Of a stretch of DNA of 64,000 nt, positions 41,128 through 55,315 are shown piece after piece (position 1 is the first letter of the stretch; each line of letters starts with the position of its first letter). The stretch covers positions 11,491,931 to 11,555,930 of the forward strand of contig JARWKL010000010.1 of assembly GCA_029961685.1 (NCBI GenBank), read 5' to 3'. The notes below the pieces were generated by a model. That model was given only the letters and a program-made list of their open reading frames with translations. It made no database searches and was not told the DNA's origin. This DNA is from Aristolochia californica (Eukaryota; Streptophyta; Magnoliopsida; Piperales; Aristolochiaceae). Both the position numbers and the translations under genes were made by a program.

Positions 41128-44100
41128 TTCATTTTTAGTGTATGAAAAAATTTTGAAATTTTTTTTACACATACACGAACTCTAAAATTTTTATTTTTTT
41201 ATGCCTTATATCTTTTTTGTTTACGAGAAAAATGGGAGAGTGAAAACTCAAGTTTGGATCTGAAAAAAAATTTGAACATCCAAAATTGAAATGCACAAAT
41301 GCTGAGAGAGATAGTTCCAAAAAGTATCTGTGATTTTTAAGGATAGGCAAAAAGTGGGTTGTTTGGCCCTGGTAAATATCCAACCAATTGAGAATTTGAT
41401 TTTTTGTACTCCTTGAAATTTTTGGATCATTAGGTCCACTTGCACCCTCAACATGTTTCTGGCATGCATATCCACCACACTTAAAGCATGTTAGGATTAG
41501 TTACAAGTCCCTTTCCTTTAAAATTCCACCAAGCTTATTATGAGGGGTTGTACTAGTGGAATTTCCAGAACATGGATAACAAAACCTTGGAGTTCATTTT
41601 TAGTGTAAGAAAAAATTTTGAAATTTTTTTTTACACATACATGAACTTTAAAATTTTCATTTTTTTATGCCTTATATCTTTTTTGTTTACGAAAAAAATC
41701 GGAGAGTGAAAACTCAAGTTTGGATCTGAAAACAAATTTGAACATCCAAAATTGAAATGCACAAATGCTGAGAGAGATAGTTCCAAAAAGTATTTGTGAC
41801 TTTTAAGAATAGGCAAAAAGTGGGTTGTTTGGCCATTGTAAATATCCAACCACTTGAGAATTTGATTTTTTTCTACTCCATGAAATTTTTGGATCATTAG
41901 GTCCACTTGCATCCTCAACATGTTTCTGGCATGCACATCCACCACACATAAAGCATGTTAGGATCAGTTACAAGTCCCTTTCCTATAAAATTCCACTAAT
42001 CTTATTATTACAGTTTGTACTAGTGGAATTTCCAAAACATGGATAACAAAACCTTGGAGTTCATTTTTAGTGCCTGAAATAATTTTGAAATTCTTTATTA
42101 TTTGCATACATGAACTCTAATATTTTCGTTTTGTTATGCCTTACATCTTTTTTGTTTAGGAGAAAAATGGGAGAGTGAAAACTCAAGTTTGGATCTGAAA
42201 AAAAATTTGAACATCCAAAATGGAAATGCACAAATGCTGAGAGAGATAGTTCCAAAAAGTATCTGTGATTGTTATGGATAGGCAAAAAGTGGGTTGTTTG
42301 GCCCTGGTAAATATCCAGCCACTTGAGAATTTGATTTTTTCTACACCTTGAAATTTTTGGATCATTCGGTCCACTTGCATCCTAAACATGTTTCTGGCAT
42401 GCATATCCACCACACTTAAAGCATGTTAGGATCAGTTACAAGTCCCTTCCCTATAAAATTCCACCAGGCTTATTATTAGGGGTTGTACTAGTGGAATTTT
42501 CAGAATATGGATAACAAAACCATGGAGTTCATTTTTAGTGCCTGAAATAATTTTGAAATTTTTTTTTTGCATACTTGAACTGTAAATTTTCATTTTGTTA
42601 TGTCTTATATCTTTTTTGTTTACGAGAAAAATGGGAGTGTGAAAACTCAAGTTCGGATCTGAAAACAAATTTGAACATCTAAAAAGGAAATGCACAAATG
42701 CTGAAAGAGATTGTTCCAAAAAGTATCTGTGATTTTTAAGGATAGGCAAAAATTCGGTTGTTTGGCCATAGTAAATATCCAACCACTTGAGAATTTGATT
42801 TTTTCTACCCCATGAAATTTTTGGATCATAAGGTCCACTTGCATCGTAAACATGTTTCTGGCAAGCATATGCACCACACTTAAAGCATGTTAGGATCAGC
42901 TACATATCCCTTTCCTATAAAATTCAACCAGGCTCATTATTAGGGGTTGTACTTGTGGAATTTCCAGAACAAGGATAACAAAACCTTGAAGTTCATTTTT
43001 AGTGCCTGAAATAATTTTGGAATTTTTTTTTGCATACATGAACTCTAAAATTTTCATTTTGTTAACCCTTATAACTTTTTTGTTTACGAGAAAAATGGTA
43101 GAGTGAAAACTCAAGTTTGGATCTGAAAAGAAATTTGAACTTCCAAAATGGAAATGCACAAGTGCTGAGAGAGATAGTTCGAAGAAGTATCTGTGATTTT
43201 TAAGGATAGGCAAAAAGTGGGTTGTTTGGCCCTAGTAAATATCCAACCACTTGAGAATTTGAGTTTTCCTACTCTTTGAAATTTTTGGATCATTAGGTCC
43301 ACTTGCATCCTCAACATATTTTTGGCACGCATATCCACCACACTTAAAGCATGTTTGGATCAGTTACAAGTCCCTTTCCTATAAAATACCACCAGGCTTT
43401 TTATTAGGGGATGTACTAGATGAATTTCCAGAACATGGATAACAAAACCTTGGAGTTCATTTTTAGTACTTGAAATAATTTTGAATTTTTTTTTTTTTTT
43501 GCATACTTGAGCACTAAAATTTTCATTTTGTTATGCCTTATATCTTTTTTGTTTACGAGAAAAATGGGAGAGTGAAAACTCAAGTTTGGATCTAAAAACA
43601 AATTTGAACATCCAAAATGGTAATGCACAAGTGCTGAGAGAGATAGTTCCAAAAAGTATATGTTATTTTTACGGATAGGCAAAAAGTGGTTGTTTGGCCC
43701 TGGTAAATATCCAACCACATGTGAATTTGATTTTTTCTACTCCTTGAAATTTTTGTATTATTAGGTCCACTTGCATCCTCAACATGTTTCTGGCATGCAT
43801 ATCCACCACACTTAAAGCATTTTAGGATCAGTTAGAAGTTCCTTTCCTATAAAATTCTACCAAGATTATTATTAGGGGCTGTACTAGTGGAATTTCCAGA
43901 ACATGGATAACAAAACCTTTGAGTTCATTTTTAGTGCCTGAATTAATTTTGAATTTTTTTTTTGCATACATGAACTCCAGAATTTTCATTTTCTGATGCC
44001 TTATATCTTTTTTGTTTACGAGAAAAGTGGGAGTGTGAAAACTCAAGTTTGGATCTGAAAACAAATTTGAACATCCAAAATGGAAATGCACAAATGCTGA

Positions 44101-44387
44101 GAGAGATAGTTCCAAAAACTATCTGTGATTTTTAAGGATAGGCAAAAAGTGGGTTGTTTGGCCCTGGTAAATATCCAAGCAATTGAGAATTTAATTTTTT
44201 CTACTCCTTGAAATTTTCTGATCATTAGGTTCACTTGCATCCTGAACATTTTTCTGGCATGCATATCCACGTCACTTAAAGCATGTTAGGATCAGGATCA
44301 AGTCCCTTTCCTATAAAATTCGACCAGGCTTATTATGACGGGTTGTATTAGTGGAATTTCCAGATCATGGATAACAAAACCTTGGAG

Positions 44388-44786
44388 TTCATTTTTAGTG
44401 CCTTAAATAATTTTGAAATTTTTTTTTTGCATACATGAACTCTAAAATTTTCATTTTGTTATGCCTTATATCTTTTTTGTTGACGAGAAAAATGGGAGAG
44501 AGAAAACTCAAGTTTGGATCTAAAATCATATTTGAACATCCAAAATGGAAATGCACAAATGCTGAGAGAGACAGTTCGAAAAAGTATCTATGATTTTTAA
44601 GGATAGGCAAAAATTGGGCTCATTAGGTCCACTTGCATCCTCAACATGTTTCTGGCATGCATATCCACCACACTTAAAGCATGTTATGATCAGTTACAAG
44701 TCCCTTTCCTATAAAACTAGACCAGGCTTATTATTAGGGGGTTGTACTAGTGGAATTTCCAGAACATGGATAACGAAACCTTGGAG
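44388..44786 (+). repeat. Truncated monomer (399 bp)
   Basis: AAAAATTGGGCTCATTAGGTCC near 44,611-44,629 joins the GGG site to the CATTAGG word and drops about 67 bp. The duplicate is at 51,273-51,671. This unit precedes a run of type A units. Confidence 0.9.
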
Positions 44787-45243
44787 TTCATTTTTAGTGC
44801 CTGAAATAATTATGAAAATTTTTTTTTGGCATACATAGATTCTAAAATTTTCATTTTGTTATGCCTTATGACTTTTTTTTTTTACGTGAAAAATGGGAGT
44901 GTGAAAACTCAAGTTTGGATCTGAAAACAAATTTGAACATCCAAAATGGAAATGCACAAATACTGAGATAGATAGTAACAAAAAGTATCTGTGATTTTAA
45001 AGGATAGGCAAAAAGTGGGTTGTTTTGCCCTTACCACTTGAGAATTTTATTTTTTCTACTCCCTGAAATTTTTGGATCAGTAGGTCCACTTGCATGCTCA
45101 GCATGTTTCTGGCATGCATACCCACCGCTCTTAAAGCATGTTAGGATTAGTTACAAGTCCCTTTCCTATAAAATTCCACCAGGCTTATTATTAGGGGGTT
45201 GTACTAGTGGAATTTCCAGAACATGGATAACGAAACCTTGGAG

Positions 45244-45708
45244 TTCATTTTTAGTGCCTGAAATAATTATGAAATTTTTTTTTGGCATACATAGATTCTA
45301 AAATTTTCATTTTGTTATGCCTTATGACTTTTTTTTTTACGTGAAAAATGGGAGTGTGTAAACTCATGTTTGGATCTTAAAACAAATTTGAACATCCAAA
45401 ATGGAAATGCACAAATGCTGAGAGAGATAGTTCCAAAAAGTATTTGTGACTTTTAAGGATAGGAAAAAAGTGGGTTGTTTGGCACTGGTAAATATCCAAC
45501 CACTTGAGAATTTGATATTTTCTACTCGTTCAAATATTTGGATCATTATGTCCACTTGCATCCTCAACAGGTTTCTTGCATGCATATCCACCACACTTAA
45601 AGCATGTTAGGATCAGTTACAAGTCCCTTTCCTATAAAATTCCACCAATCTTATTATTAGGGGTTGTACTAGTGGAATTTCCAGCATATGGATAACAAAA
45701 CCTTGGAG
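45244..45708 (+). repeat. Chimeric monomer at the duplication junction
   Basis: Its first part (to about 45,355) carries type A marks seen at 44,787-44,900 and 52,129-52,240: AATTATGAAATTTTTTTTTGG, CATACATAGATTC, TTATGACTTTTTT and TTACGTGAAAAATGGGAGTG. From 45,356 it reads GTAAACTCATG, GGATCTTAAAACAAA and ACTCGTTCAAATATTTGG, exactly as in unit 38354 from 38,471. The switch point marks the crossover. Confidence 0.9.
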
Positions 45709-48700
45709 TTCATTTTTAGTGCCTAAAATAATTTTGAAATTTATTTTTTTGGCATACATGAACTCTAAAATTTTCATTTTGTTATGCCGTATATCTTTTT
45801 TGTTTAGTAGAAAAATGGGAGAGTTAAAACTCAAGTTTGGTTTTGAATACAAATTTGAACATCCAAAATGGAAATGCACAAATGTTGAGAGATATAGTTC
45901 CTAAAAGTATCTGTGATTTTTAAGGATTGGCAAAAAATGGGTTGTTTGGCCCTGGAAAATATCCAACCACTTGAGAATTTGAATTTTTCTACTCCTTGAA
46001 AATTTTGGATCATTAGGTCCACTTGCATCCGCAACATGTTTCTGGCATGCATATCCACCACACTTAAAAGCATGTTAGGATCAGTTACAAGTCCCTTCCC
46101 TATAAAATTCCACCAGGCTTATTATTTGGGGATGTACTAGTGGAATTTCCAGAACATGGATAACAAAACCATGGAGTTCATTTTTAGTGCCTGAAATAAT
46201 TTTTTTGCTTACATGAACTCTAAAATTTTCATTTTGTTATGCCTTATATCCTTTTTGTTTACGAGAAAAATGGGAGAGTGAAAACTCTAGTTTGGATATC
46301 AAAACAAATTCGAGCATCCAAAATGGAAATGCACAAATGCTGAGACAGATAGTTCCAAAAAGTATTTGTGACTTTTTGGGTTAGGCAAAAAGTGGATTGT
46401 TTGGCCCTGGTAAAAATCCAATCACTTGAGAATTTGATTTTTTCTACTCCTTGAAATTTTTGGATCATTTGGTCCACTTGCATTATCAACATGTTTCCGG
46501 CATGCATATCCACCACACTTAAAGCATGTTTGGATCAGTTACAAGTCCCTTTCCTATAAAATTCCACAATCTTATTATTAGGGGCTTTACTAGTGGAATT
46601 TCTAGAACATGGATAACAAAACCTTGGAGTTCATTTTTAGTGCCTTAAATAATTATGAAATTTTGTTTTTTTACATACAGGAACTCTAAAATTTTCATTT
46701 TGTTATGCCTTATTTCTTTTTTGTTTACGAGAAAAATGGGAGTGTGAAAACTCAAGTTTTGATCAGAAAACAAATTTGAACATCCAAAATGGAAATGCAC
46801 AAATGCTGAGAGAGATAGTTCCAAAAAGCATGTGAGACTTTTAAGGATAGGCAAAAAGTGGGTTATTTGGCCCTGGTAAATATCCAACCACTTTAGAATT
46901 TGATTTTTTCTACTCGTAGAAATTTTTAGATCATTGGGTCCACTTTCATCCTCAACATGTTTCTTGCATGCATATCCACCACACTTAAAGCATGTTAGGA
47001 TTAGTTACAAGTCCCTTTCCTATAGAATTCCACCAATCTTATTATTAGGGGTTGTACTAGTGGAATTTCCAGAACATGGATAACAAAACATTGGAGTTCA
47101 TTTTTAGTGCCTGAAATAATTTTGAAATTTTGTTTTTTTGCATACATGAGCTCTAAAACTTTCATTTTGTTTTGCCTTATATCTTTTTTTGTTTACAAGA
47201 AAAATGGGAGAGTGAAAACTCAAGTTTGGATCTGGAAACAAATTTGAACATAAAAATTGGAAATGCACAAATGCTGAGAGAGATAGTTCAAAAAAGTATT
47301 TGTGACTTTTAAGGATAGGCAAAAAGTGGGTTGTTTGGCCCTGGTAAATATCCAACCACTTGAGAATTTGATTTTTTCTACTCCTCGAAATTGTTTGATC
47401 ATTATGTCCATTTGCTTCCTCAACATGTTTCTGGCATGCATATCCACCACACTTAAAGCATGTTAGGATTAGTTACATGTCCCTCTCCTATAAAATTCCA
47501 CCAATCTTATTATTAGGGGTTGCGCTAGTGGAATTTCCAGAACATGGATAACGAAACCATGGAGTTCATTTTTAGTGCCTGAAATAATTTAGAATTTTTT
47601 TTTTTGCATACTTGAACTCGTAAATTTTCATTTTGTTATACCTTATATATTTTTTTTGTTTACGAGAAAAATGGGAGAGTGAAAAGTCAAGTTCGGATCT
47701 GAAAACAAATTTGAACTTCAAAAATGGAAATGCATTCAAAAAAGTATCTGTGATTTTTAAGGATAGGCAAAAAGTTGGTTGTGTGGCCCTAGTAAATATC
47801 CAACCACTTGAGAATTTGATTTTTTCTACTCTTCGAAATTTTTAGATCATTAGGTCCACTTGCATCCTCAACATGTTTCTGGCCTTCATATCCACCACAC
47901 TTAAAGCATGTTAGGATCAAGTACTAGTCCCTTTTCTATAAAATTCCACCAAGCTTATTATTAGGGGCAGTAATAGTGGAATTTCAAGAACATGGATAAC
48001 AAAACCATGGAGTTCATTTTTAGTGTATGAAAAAATTTTGAAATTTTTTTTACACATACACGAACTCTAAAATTTTTATTTTTTTATGCCTTATATCTTT
48101 TTTGTTTACGAGAAAAATGGGAGAGTGAAAACTCAAGTTTGGATCTGAAAAAAAATTTGAACATCCAAAATTGAAATGCACAAATGCTGAGAGAGATAGT
48201 TCCAAAAAGTATCTGTGATTTTTAAGGATAGGCAAAAAGTGGGTTGTTTGGCCCTGGTAAATATCCAACCAATTGAGAATTTGATTTTTTGTACTCCTTG
48301 AAATTTTTGGATCATTAGGTCCACTTGCACCCTCAACATGTTTCTGGCATGCATATCCACCACACTTAAAGCATGTTAGGATTAGTTACAAGTCCCTTTC
48401 CTTTAAAATTCCACCAAGCTTATTATGAGGGGTTGTACTAGTGGAATTTCCAGAACATGGATAACAAAACCTTGGAGTTCATTTTTAGTGTAAGAAAAAA
48501 TTTTGAAATTTTTTTTTACACATACATGAACTTTAAAATTTTCATTTTTTTATGCCTTATATCTTTTTTGTTTACGAAAAAAATCGGAGAGTGAAAACTC
48601 AAGTTTGGATCTGAAAACAAATTTGAACATCCAAAATTGAAATGCACAAATGCTGAGAGAGATAGTTCCAAAAAGTATTTGTGACTTTTAAGAATAGGCA

Positions 48701-51700
48701 AAAAGTGGGTTGTTTGGCCATTGTAAATATCCAACCACTTGAGAATTTGATTTTTTTCTACTCCATGAAATTTTTGGATCATTAGGTCCACTTGCATCCT
48801 CAACATGTTTCTGGCATGCACATCCACCACACATAAAGCATGTTAGGATCAGTTACAAGTCCCTTTCCTATAAAATTCCACTAATCTTATTATTACAGTT
48901 TGTACTAGTGGAATTTCCAAAACATGGATAACAAAACCTTGGAGTTCATTTTTAGTGCCTGAAATAATTTTGAAATTCTTTATTATTTGCATACATGAAC
49001 TCTAATATTTTCGTTTTGTTATGCCTTACATCTTTTTTGTTTAGGAGAAAAATGGGAGAGTGAAAACTCAAGTTTGGATCTGAAAAAAAATTTGAACATC
49101 CAAAATGGAAATGCACAAATGCTGAGAGAGATAGTTCCAAAAAGTATCTGTGATTGTTATGGATAGGCAAAAAGTGGGTTGTTTGGCCCTGGTAAATATC
49201 CAGCCACTTGAGAATTTGATTTTTTCTACACCTTGAAATTTTTGGATCATTCGGTCCACTTGCATCCTAAACATGTTTCTGGCATGCATATCCACCACAC
49301 TTAAAGCATGTTAGGATCAGTTACAAGTCCCTTCCCTATAAAATTCCACCAGGCTTATTATTAGGGGTTGTACTAGTGGAATTTTCAGAATATGGATAAC
49401 AAAACCATGGAGTTCATTTTTAGTGCCTGAAATAATTTTGAAATTTTTTTTTTGCATACTTGAACTGTAAATTTTCATTTTGTTATGTCTTATATCTTTT
49501 TTGTTTACGAGAAAAATGGGAGTGTGAAAACTCAAGTTCGGATCTGAAAACAAATTTGAACATCTAAAAAGGAAATGCACAAATGCTGAAAGAGATTGTT
49601 CCAAAAAGTATCTGTGATTTTTAAGGATAGGCAAAAATTCGGTTGTTTGGCCATAGTAAATATCCAACCACTTGAGAATTTGATTTTTTCTACCCCATGA
49701 AATTTTTGGATCATAAGGTCCACTTGCATCGTAAACATGTTTCTGGCAAGCATATGCACCACACTTAAAGCATGTTAGGATCAGCTACATATCCCTTTCC
49801 TATAAAATTCAACCAGGCTCATTATTAGGGGTTGTACTTGTGGAATTTCCAGAACAAGGATAACAAAACCTTGAAGTTCATTTTTAGTGCCTGAAATAAT
49901 TTTGGAATTTTTTTTTGCATACATGAACTCTAAAATTTTCATTTTGTTAACCCTTATAACTTTTTTGTTTACGAGAAAAATGGTAGAGTGAAAACTCAAG
50001 TTTGGATCTGAAAAGAAATTTGAACTTCCAAAATGGAAATGCACAAGTGCTGAGAGAGATAGTTCGAAGAAGTATCTGTGATTTTTAAGGATAGGCAAAA
50101 AGTGGGTTGTTTGGCCCTAGTAAATATCCAACCACTTGAGAATTTGAGTTTTCCTACTCTTTGAAATTTTTGGATCATTAGGTCCACTTGCATCCTCAAC
50201 ATATTTTTGGCACGCATATCCACCACACTTAAAGCATGTTTGGATCAGTTACAAGTCCCTTTCCTATAAAATACCACCAGGCTTTTTATTAGGGGATGTA
50301 CTAGATGAATTTCCAGAACATGGATAACAAAACCTTGGAGTTCATTTTTAGTACTTGAAATAATTTTGAATTTTTTTTTTTTTTTGCATACTTGAGCACT
50401 AAAATTTTCATTTTGTTATGCCTTATATCTTTTTTGTTTACGAGAAAAATGGGAGAGTGAAAACTCAAGTTTGGATCTAAAAACAAATTTGAACATCCAA
50501 AATGGTAATGCACAAGTGCTGAGAGAGATAGTTCCAAAAAGTATATGTTATTTTTACGGATAGGCAAAAAGTGGTTGTTTGGCCCTGGTAAATATCCAAC
50601 CACATGTGAATTTGATTTTTTCTACTCCTTGAAATTTTTGTATTATTAGGTCCACTTGCATCCTCAACATGTTTCTGGCATGCATATCCACCACACTTAA
50701 AGCATTTTAGGATCAGTTAGAAGTTCCTTTCCTATAAAATTCTACCAAGATTATTATTAGGGGCTGTACTAGTGGAATTTCCAGAACATGGATAACAAAA
50801 CCTTTGAGTTCATTTTTAGTGCCTGAATTAATTTTGAATTTTTTTTTTGCATACATGAACTCCAGAATTTTCATTTTCTGATGCCTTATATCTTTTTTGT
50901 TTACGAGAAAAGTGGGAGTGTGAAAACTCAAGTTTGGATCTGAAAACAAATTTGAACATCCAAAATGGAAATGCACAAATGCTGAGAGAGATAGTTCCAA
51001 AAACTATCTGTGATTTTTAAGGATAGGCAAAAAGTGGGTTGTTTGGCCCTGGTAAATATCCAAGCAATTGAGAATTTAATTTTTTCTACTCCTTGAAATT
51101 TTCTGATCATTAGGTTCACTTGCATCCTGAACATTTTTCTGGCATGCATATCCACGTCACTTAAAGCATGTTAGGATCAGGATCAAGTCCCTTTCCTATA
51201 AAATTCGACCAGGCTTATTATGACGGGTTGTATTAGTGGAATTTCCAGATCATGGATAACAAAACCTTGGAGTTCATTTTTAGTGCCTTAAATAATTTTG
51301 AAATTTTTTTTTTGCATACATGAACTCTAAAATTTTCATTTTGTTATGCCTTATATCTTTTTTGTTGACGAGAAAAATGGGAGAGAGAAAACTCAAGTTT
51401 GGATCTAAAATCATATTTGAACATCCAAAATGGAAATGCACAAATGCTGAGAGAGACAGTTCGAAAAAGTATCTATGATTTTTAAGGATAGGCAAAAATT
51501 GGGCTCATTAGGTCCACTTGCATCCTCAACATGTTTCTGGCATGCATATCCACCACACTTAAAGCATGTTATGATCAGTTACAAGTCCCTTTCCTATAAA
51601 ACTAGACCAGGCTTATTATTAGGGGGTTGTACTAGTGGAATTTCCAGAACATGGATAACGAAACCTTGGAGTTCATTTTTAGTGCCTGAAATAATTATGA

Positions 51701-52240
51701 AATTTTTTTTTTGGCATACATAGATTCTAAAATTTTCATTTTGTTATGCCTTATGACTTTTTTTTTTTACGTGAAAAATGGGAGTGTGAAAACTCAAGTT
51801 TGGATCTGAAAACAAATTTGAACATCCAAAATGGAAATGCACAAATACTGAGATAGATAGTAACAAAAAGTATCTGTGATTTTAAAGGATAGGCAAAAAG
51901 TGGGTTGTTTTGCCCTTACCACTTGAGAATTTTATTTTTTCTACTCCCTGAAATTTTTGGATCAGTAGGTCCACTTGCATGCTCAGCATGTTTCTGGCAT
52001 GCATACCCACCGCTCTTAAAGCATGTTAGGATTAGTTACAAGTCCCTTTCCTATAAAATTCCACCAGGCTTATTATTAGGGGGTTGTACTAGTGGAATTT
52101 CCAGAACATGGATAACGAAACCTTGGAGTTCATTTTTAGTGCCTGAAATAATTATGAAATTTTTTTTTGGCATACATAGATTCTAAAATTTTCATTTTGT
52201 TATGCCTTATGACTTTTTTTTTTACGTGAAAAATGGGAGT
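45356..52240. repeat. 15-monomer, 6,885-bp segmental duplication, copy 2
   Basis: This lies directly next to copy 1 with no filler. At its right edge the sequence becomes GTGAAAACTC at 52241, whereas copy 1 continues into GTGTAAACTC at 45356. The two breakpoints fall at the same monomer phase (just after ATGGGAGT), which is what an in-register unequal exchange would give. Confidence 0.95.
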
Positions 52241-52533
52241 GTGAAAACTCAAGTTTGGATCTGAAAACAAATTTGAACATCCAAAATGGAAATGCACAAA
52301 TACTGAGATAGATAGTAACAAAAAGTATCTGTGATTTTAAAGGATAGGCAAAAAGTGGGTTGTTTTGCCCTTACCACTTGAGAATTTTATTTTTTCTTCT
52401 CCCTGAAATTTTTGGATCAGTAGGTCCACTTGCATGCTCAGCATGTTTCTGGCATGCATACCCACCGCTCTTAAAGCATGTTAGGATTAGTTACAAGTCC
52501 CTTTCCTATAAAATTCCACCAGGCTTATTATTA
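52241..52533. repeat. Partial third copy of a type A unit
   Basis: This continues from copy 2 and matches 51,786-52,078 at a 455-bp offset, with one substitution seen (T at about 52,398 for A). Similarity ends where GGGGGTTGTACTAG become AGAGGCTGAACTAG near 52,533. Two near-identical type A units therefore stood side by side before the 6,885-bp duplication formed. Confidence 0.88.
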
Positions 52534-53049
52534 GAGGCTGAACTAGTGGAATTTGCAGAACATGGATAACAAAACCTTGGAGTTCATTTTTACTGCCTAA
52601 AATAATTTTGAATTTTTTTTCTTTTGCATACATGAACTCAAAAATTTTCTTTTTGTTATGCCTTATATATTTTTTGTTTATGAGAAAAATGGGAAAGTGA
52701 AAACTCAAGTTTGGATCTGAAAACAAATTTGAACATCATAAATGGAAATGCAGAAATGATGAGAGAGATAGTTCCAAAAAGTATCTGTGATTTTTAAGGG
52801 TAGGCAAAAAGTGGGTTTTTTGGCCCTGGTAAAGATCCAACCACTTGAGAATTTTATTTTTTCAACTCCTTGAAATTTTCTGATCATTAGGTCCACTTGC
52901 ATCCTCAACATGTTTCCGGCATGCATATCCACCATACTTAAAGCATGTTAGGATCAGTTACAAGTCCCTTTCCTATAAAATTCCACTAGGCTTATTATTA
53001 GGGGTTGTACTAGTGGAATTTTCAAAACATGGATAACAAACCCTAGGAG

Positions 53050-53515
53050 TTCATTTTTAGTGCCTGAAATAATTTTTAAAATTTTTTTTGCATACATGAT
53101 CTCTTAAATTTTCAATTTGTTATATGCCTTATTTATTTTTTGTTTATGAGAAAAATTGGAGAGTGAAAACTCAAGTTTGGATCTGAAAACAAATTTGAAC
53201 ATCCAAAATGGAAATGAACAAATGCTGAGAGAGATAGTTCCAAAAAGTAACTATGATTTTTAAGGATAGGCAAAAAGTGGGTTGTTTGGCCCTGGTAAAT
53301 ATCCAACCACTTGAGAATTTGATTTTTTCTACTCCTTGAAATTTTTGGATCATTAGGTCCACTTTCATCCTCAACATGTTTCTGGCATGCATATCCACCA
53401 CACTTAAAGCATGTTAGGATCGGTTCCACGTCCCTTTCCTATAAAATTCCACCAGGCAAATTATTAGGGGTTGCACTAGTGAAATTTCCAGAACATGGAT
53501 AACAAAAACTTGGAG
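53050..53515 (+). repeat. Representative full-length monomer (466 bp)
   Basis: I chose this unit because it carries all the common landmarks. In order on the + strand these are: the start word TTCATTTTTAGTGCC; a T-run at 53082-53089 followed by GCATACATGA; TTTGGATCTG at 53176-53185; a GAGAGAGATAG word; the GGG of AGTGGGTTGTTTGGCC at 53279-53281, which is the site that expands to long poly-G in three other units; CTTGAAATTTTTGGATCATT; a GCATGC palindrome (SphI site) at 53385-53390; TATAAAA at 53440-53446; and ACTAGT (SpeI site) at 53475-53480. The T-run varies from about 8 to 17 nt between units. The choice of + as the forward direction is arbitrary. Confidence 0.9.
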
Positions 53516-54441
53516 TTCATTTTTAGAGCCTGAAATAATTAAGAAATTTTTTTTTTGCGTACATGAACTCTAAAATTTTCATTTTGTTATGCCTTATATC
53601 TTTTTTTTTTTACGTGAAAAATGGGAGTGTGAAAGCTCAAGTTTGGATCTGAAAACAAATTTGAACATCCAAAATGGAAATGCACAAATACTGAGATAGA
53701 TAGTAACAAAAAGTATCTGTGATTTTAAAGGATAGGCAAAAAGTGGGTTGTTTTGCCCTTACCACTTGAGAATTTTATTTTTTCTACTCCTTGAAATTTT
53801 TGGATCAGTAGGTCCACTTGCATGCTCAGTATGTTTCTGGCATGCATACCCACCGCTCTTAAAGCATGTTAGGAATAGTTACAAGTCCCTTTCCTATAAA
53901 ATTCCACCAGCCTTATTATTAGAGGCTGAACTAGTGGAATTTGTAGAACATGGATAACAAAACCTTGGAGTTCATTTTTAGTGCTTGAAATAATTTTGAA
54001 AGTTTTTTTTTTTTTTTGCATACATGAATTCTTAAATTTTCATTTTGTTATGCCTTATTTCTTTTTTGTTTACGTGAAAAATGCGAGAGTGAAAACTCAA
54101 GTTTGGATCTGAAAACAAATTTGAACATTCAAAATGGAAATGCACAAATGATGAGAGAGATAGTTGCAAAAAGTATCTGTGATTTTTAAGGATAGGCAAA
54201 AAGTGGGTTGTCTGGCCCTCGTAAATATCCAACCTCTTGAGAAATTGATTTTTTCTACTACTTGAAATTTTTTGATCATTAGGTCCACTTGCATCTTCAA
54301 CATGTTTCATGCATGCATATCCACCAAACCTAAAGCATGTTAGGATCAATTACAAGTCCCATTCCTATAAAATTCCACCGGGCTTATTATTAGGGCCTGT
54401 ACTAGTGGAATTTCCAGAACATGGATAACAAAACCTATGAG

Positions 54442-54850
54442 TTCATTTTTGGAGCCTGAAATAATTTTGATATTTTTTTTTTTGCACACATGAACTCTAA
54501 AATTTTCTTTTGGTTATGCCTTAATTAGTTTTTGTTTACGAGAAAAATGGGAGAGTGAAAACTCAAGTTTGGATTTGAAAAGAAATTTGAACATCCAAAA
54601 TGGAAATGCACAAATGCTGAGAGAGATAGTTCCAAAAAGTATTTGTGATTTTTAAGTATAGGCAAAAAGTGGGTTGTTTGGCCCAGTCATTTATCCAACC
54701 ACTTGAGAATTTGATTTTTTCTACTCCTTGAAATTTTTGGATCATTAGATCCACTTGCATCCTCAACATGTTTCTGGCATGCATATCCACAGCACTTAAA
54801 GCATGTTAGGATCAGTTATACGTCCCTTTCCTATAAAATTCCACCGGGAG
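54442..54850 (+). repeat. Truncated monomer (409 bp)
   Basis: ATTCCACCGGGAGCTCATTTTTAG near 54,838-54,861 joins the CCACCAGG word to the next unit's start word. The ACTAGT region and AACATGGATAAC word (about 56 bp) are missing. Confidence 0.9.
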
Positions 54851-55315
54851 CTCATTTTTAGTGCCTGAAATAATTTTGAATTTTTTTTTTTGCACACATG
54901 AACTCTAAAATTTTCATTTTGTTATGGCGTATTTATTTTTTGTTTACGTGTAAAATGGGAGAGTGAAAACTCAAGTTTGGATCTGAAAACAAATTCGAAC
55001 ATCCAAAATGGAAATGCACAAATGCTAAGAGAGATAGTTCCAAAAAGTATTTGTGATTTTTAAGGATAGGAAAAAAGTGGGTTGTTTGGCCTTAGTAAAT
55101 ATCCAACCACTTGAGAATTTGATTTTTTCTACTCCTTGAAATTTTTGGATCATTAGGTCCACTTGCATTCTCAACATGTTTCTGGCATGCATATCCACCA
55201 GACTTGAAGCATGTTAGGATGAGTTACAAGTCCCTTTCCTATAAAATTCCACCAAGCATATTATTAGGGGCTGTACTAGTGGAATTTCCAGAACATGGAA
55301 AACAAAACCATTAAC

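Larger units (their letters stand above)
38471..45355. repeat. 15-monomer, 6,885-bp segmental duplication, copy 1
   Basis: This matches 45,356-52,240 at a constant offset of 6,885 bp for all 15 unit starts, including rare features such as the 399-bp unit at 44388 and the 448-bp unit at 40680. The only base difference I found by eye is A at 44818 against T at 51703. The left edge is sharp: identity starts at 38471 (GTGTAAACTC). The base before it differs (A at 38470, T at 45355), as does the following stretch leftward (ACGAGAA against ACGTGAA). Confidence 0.95.
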
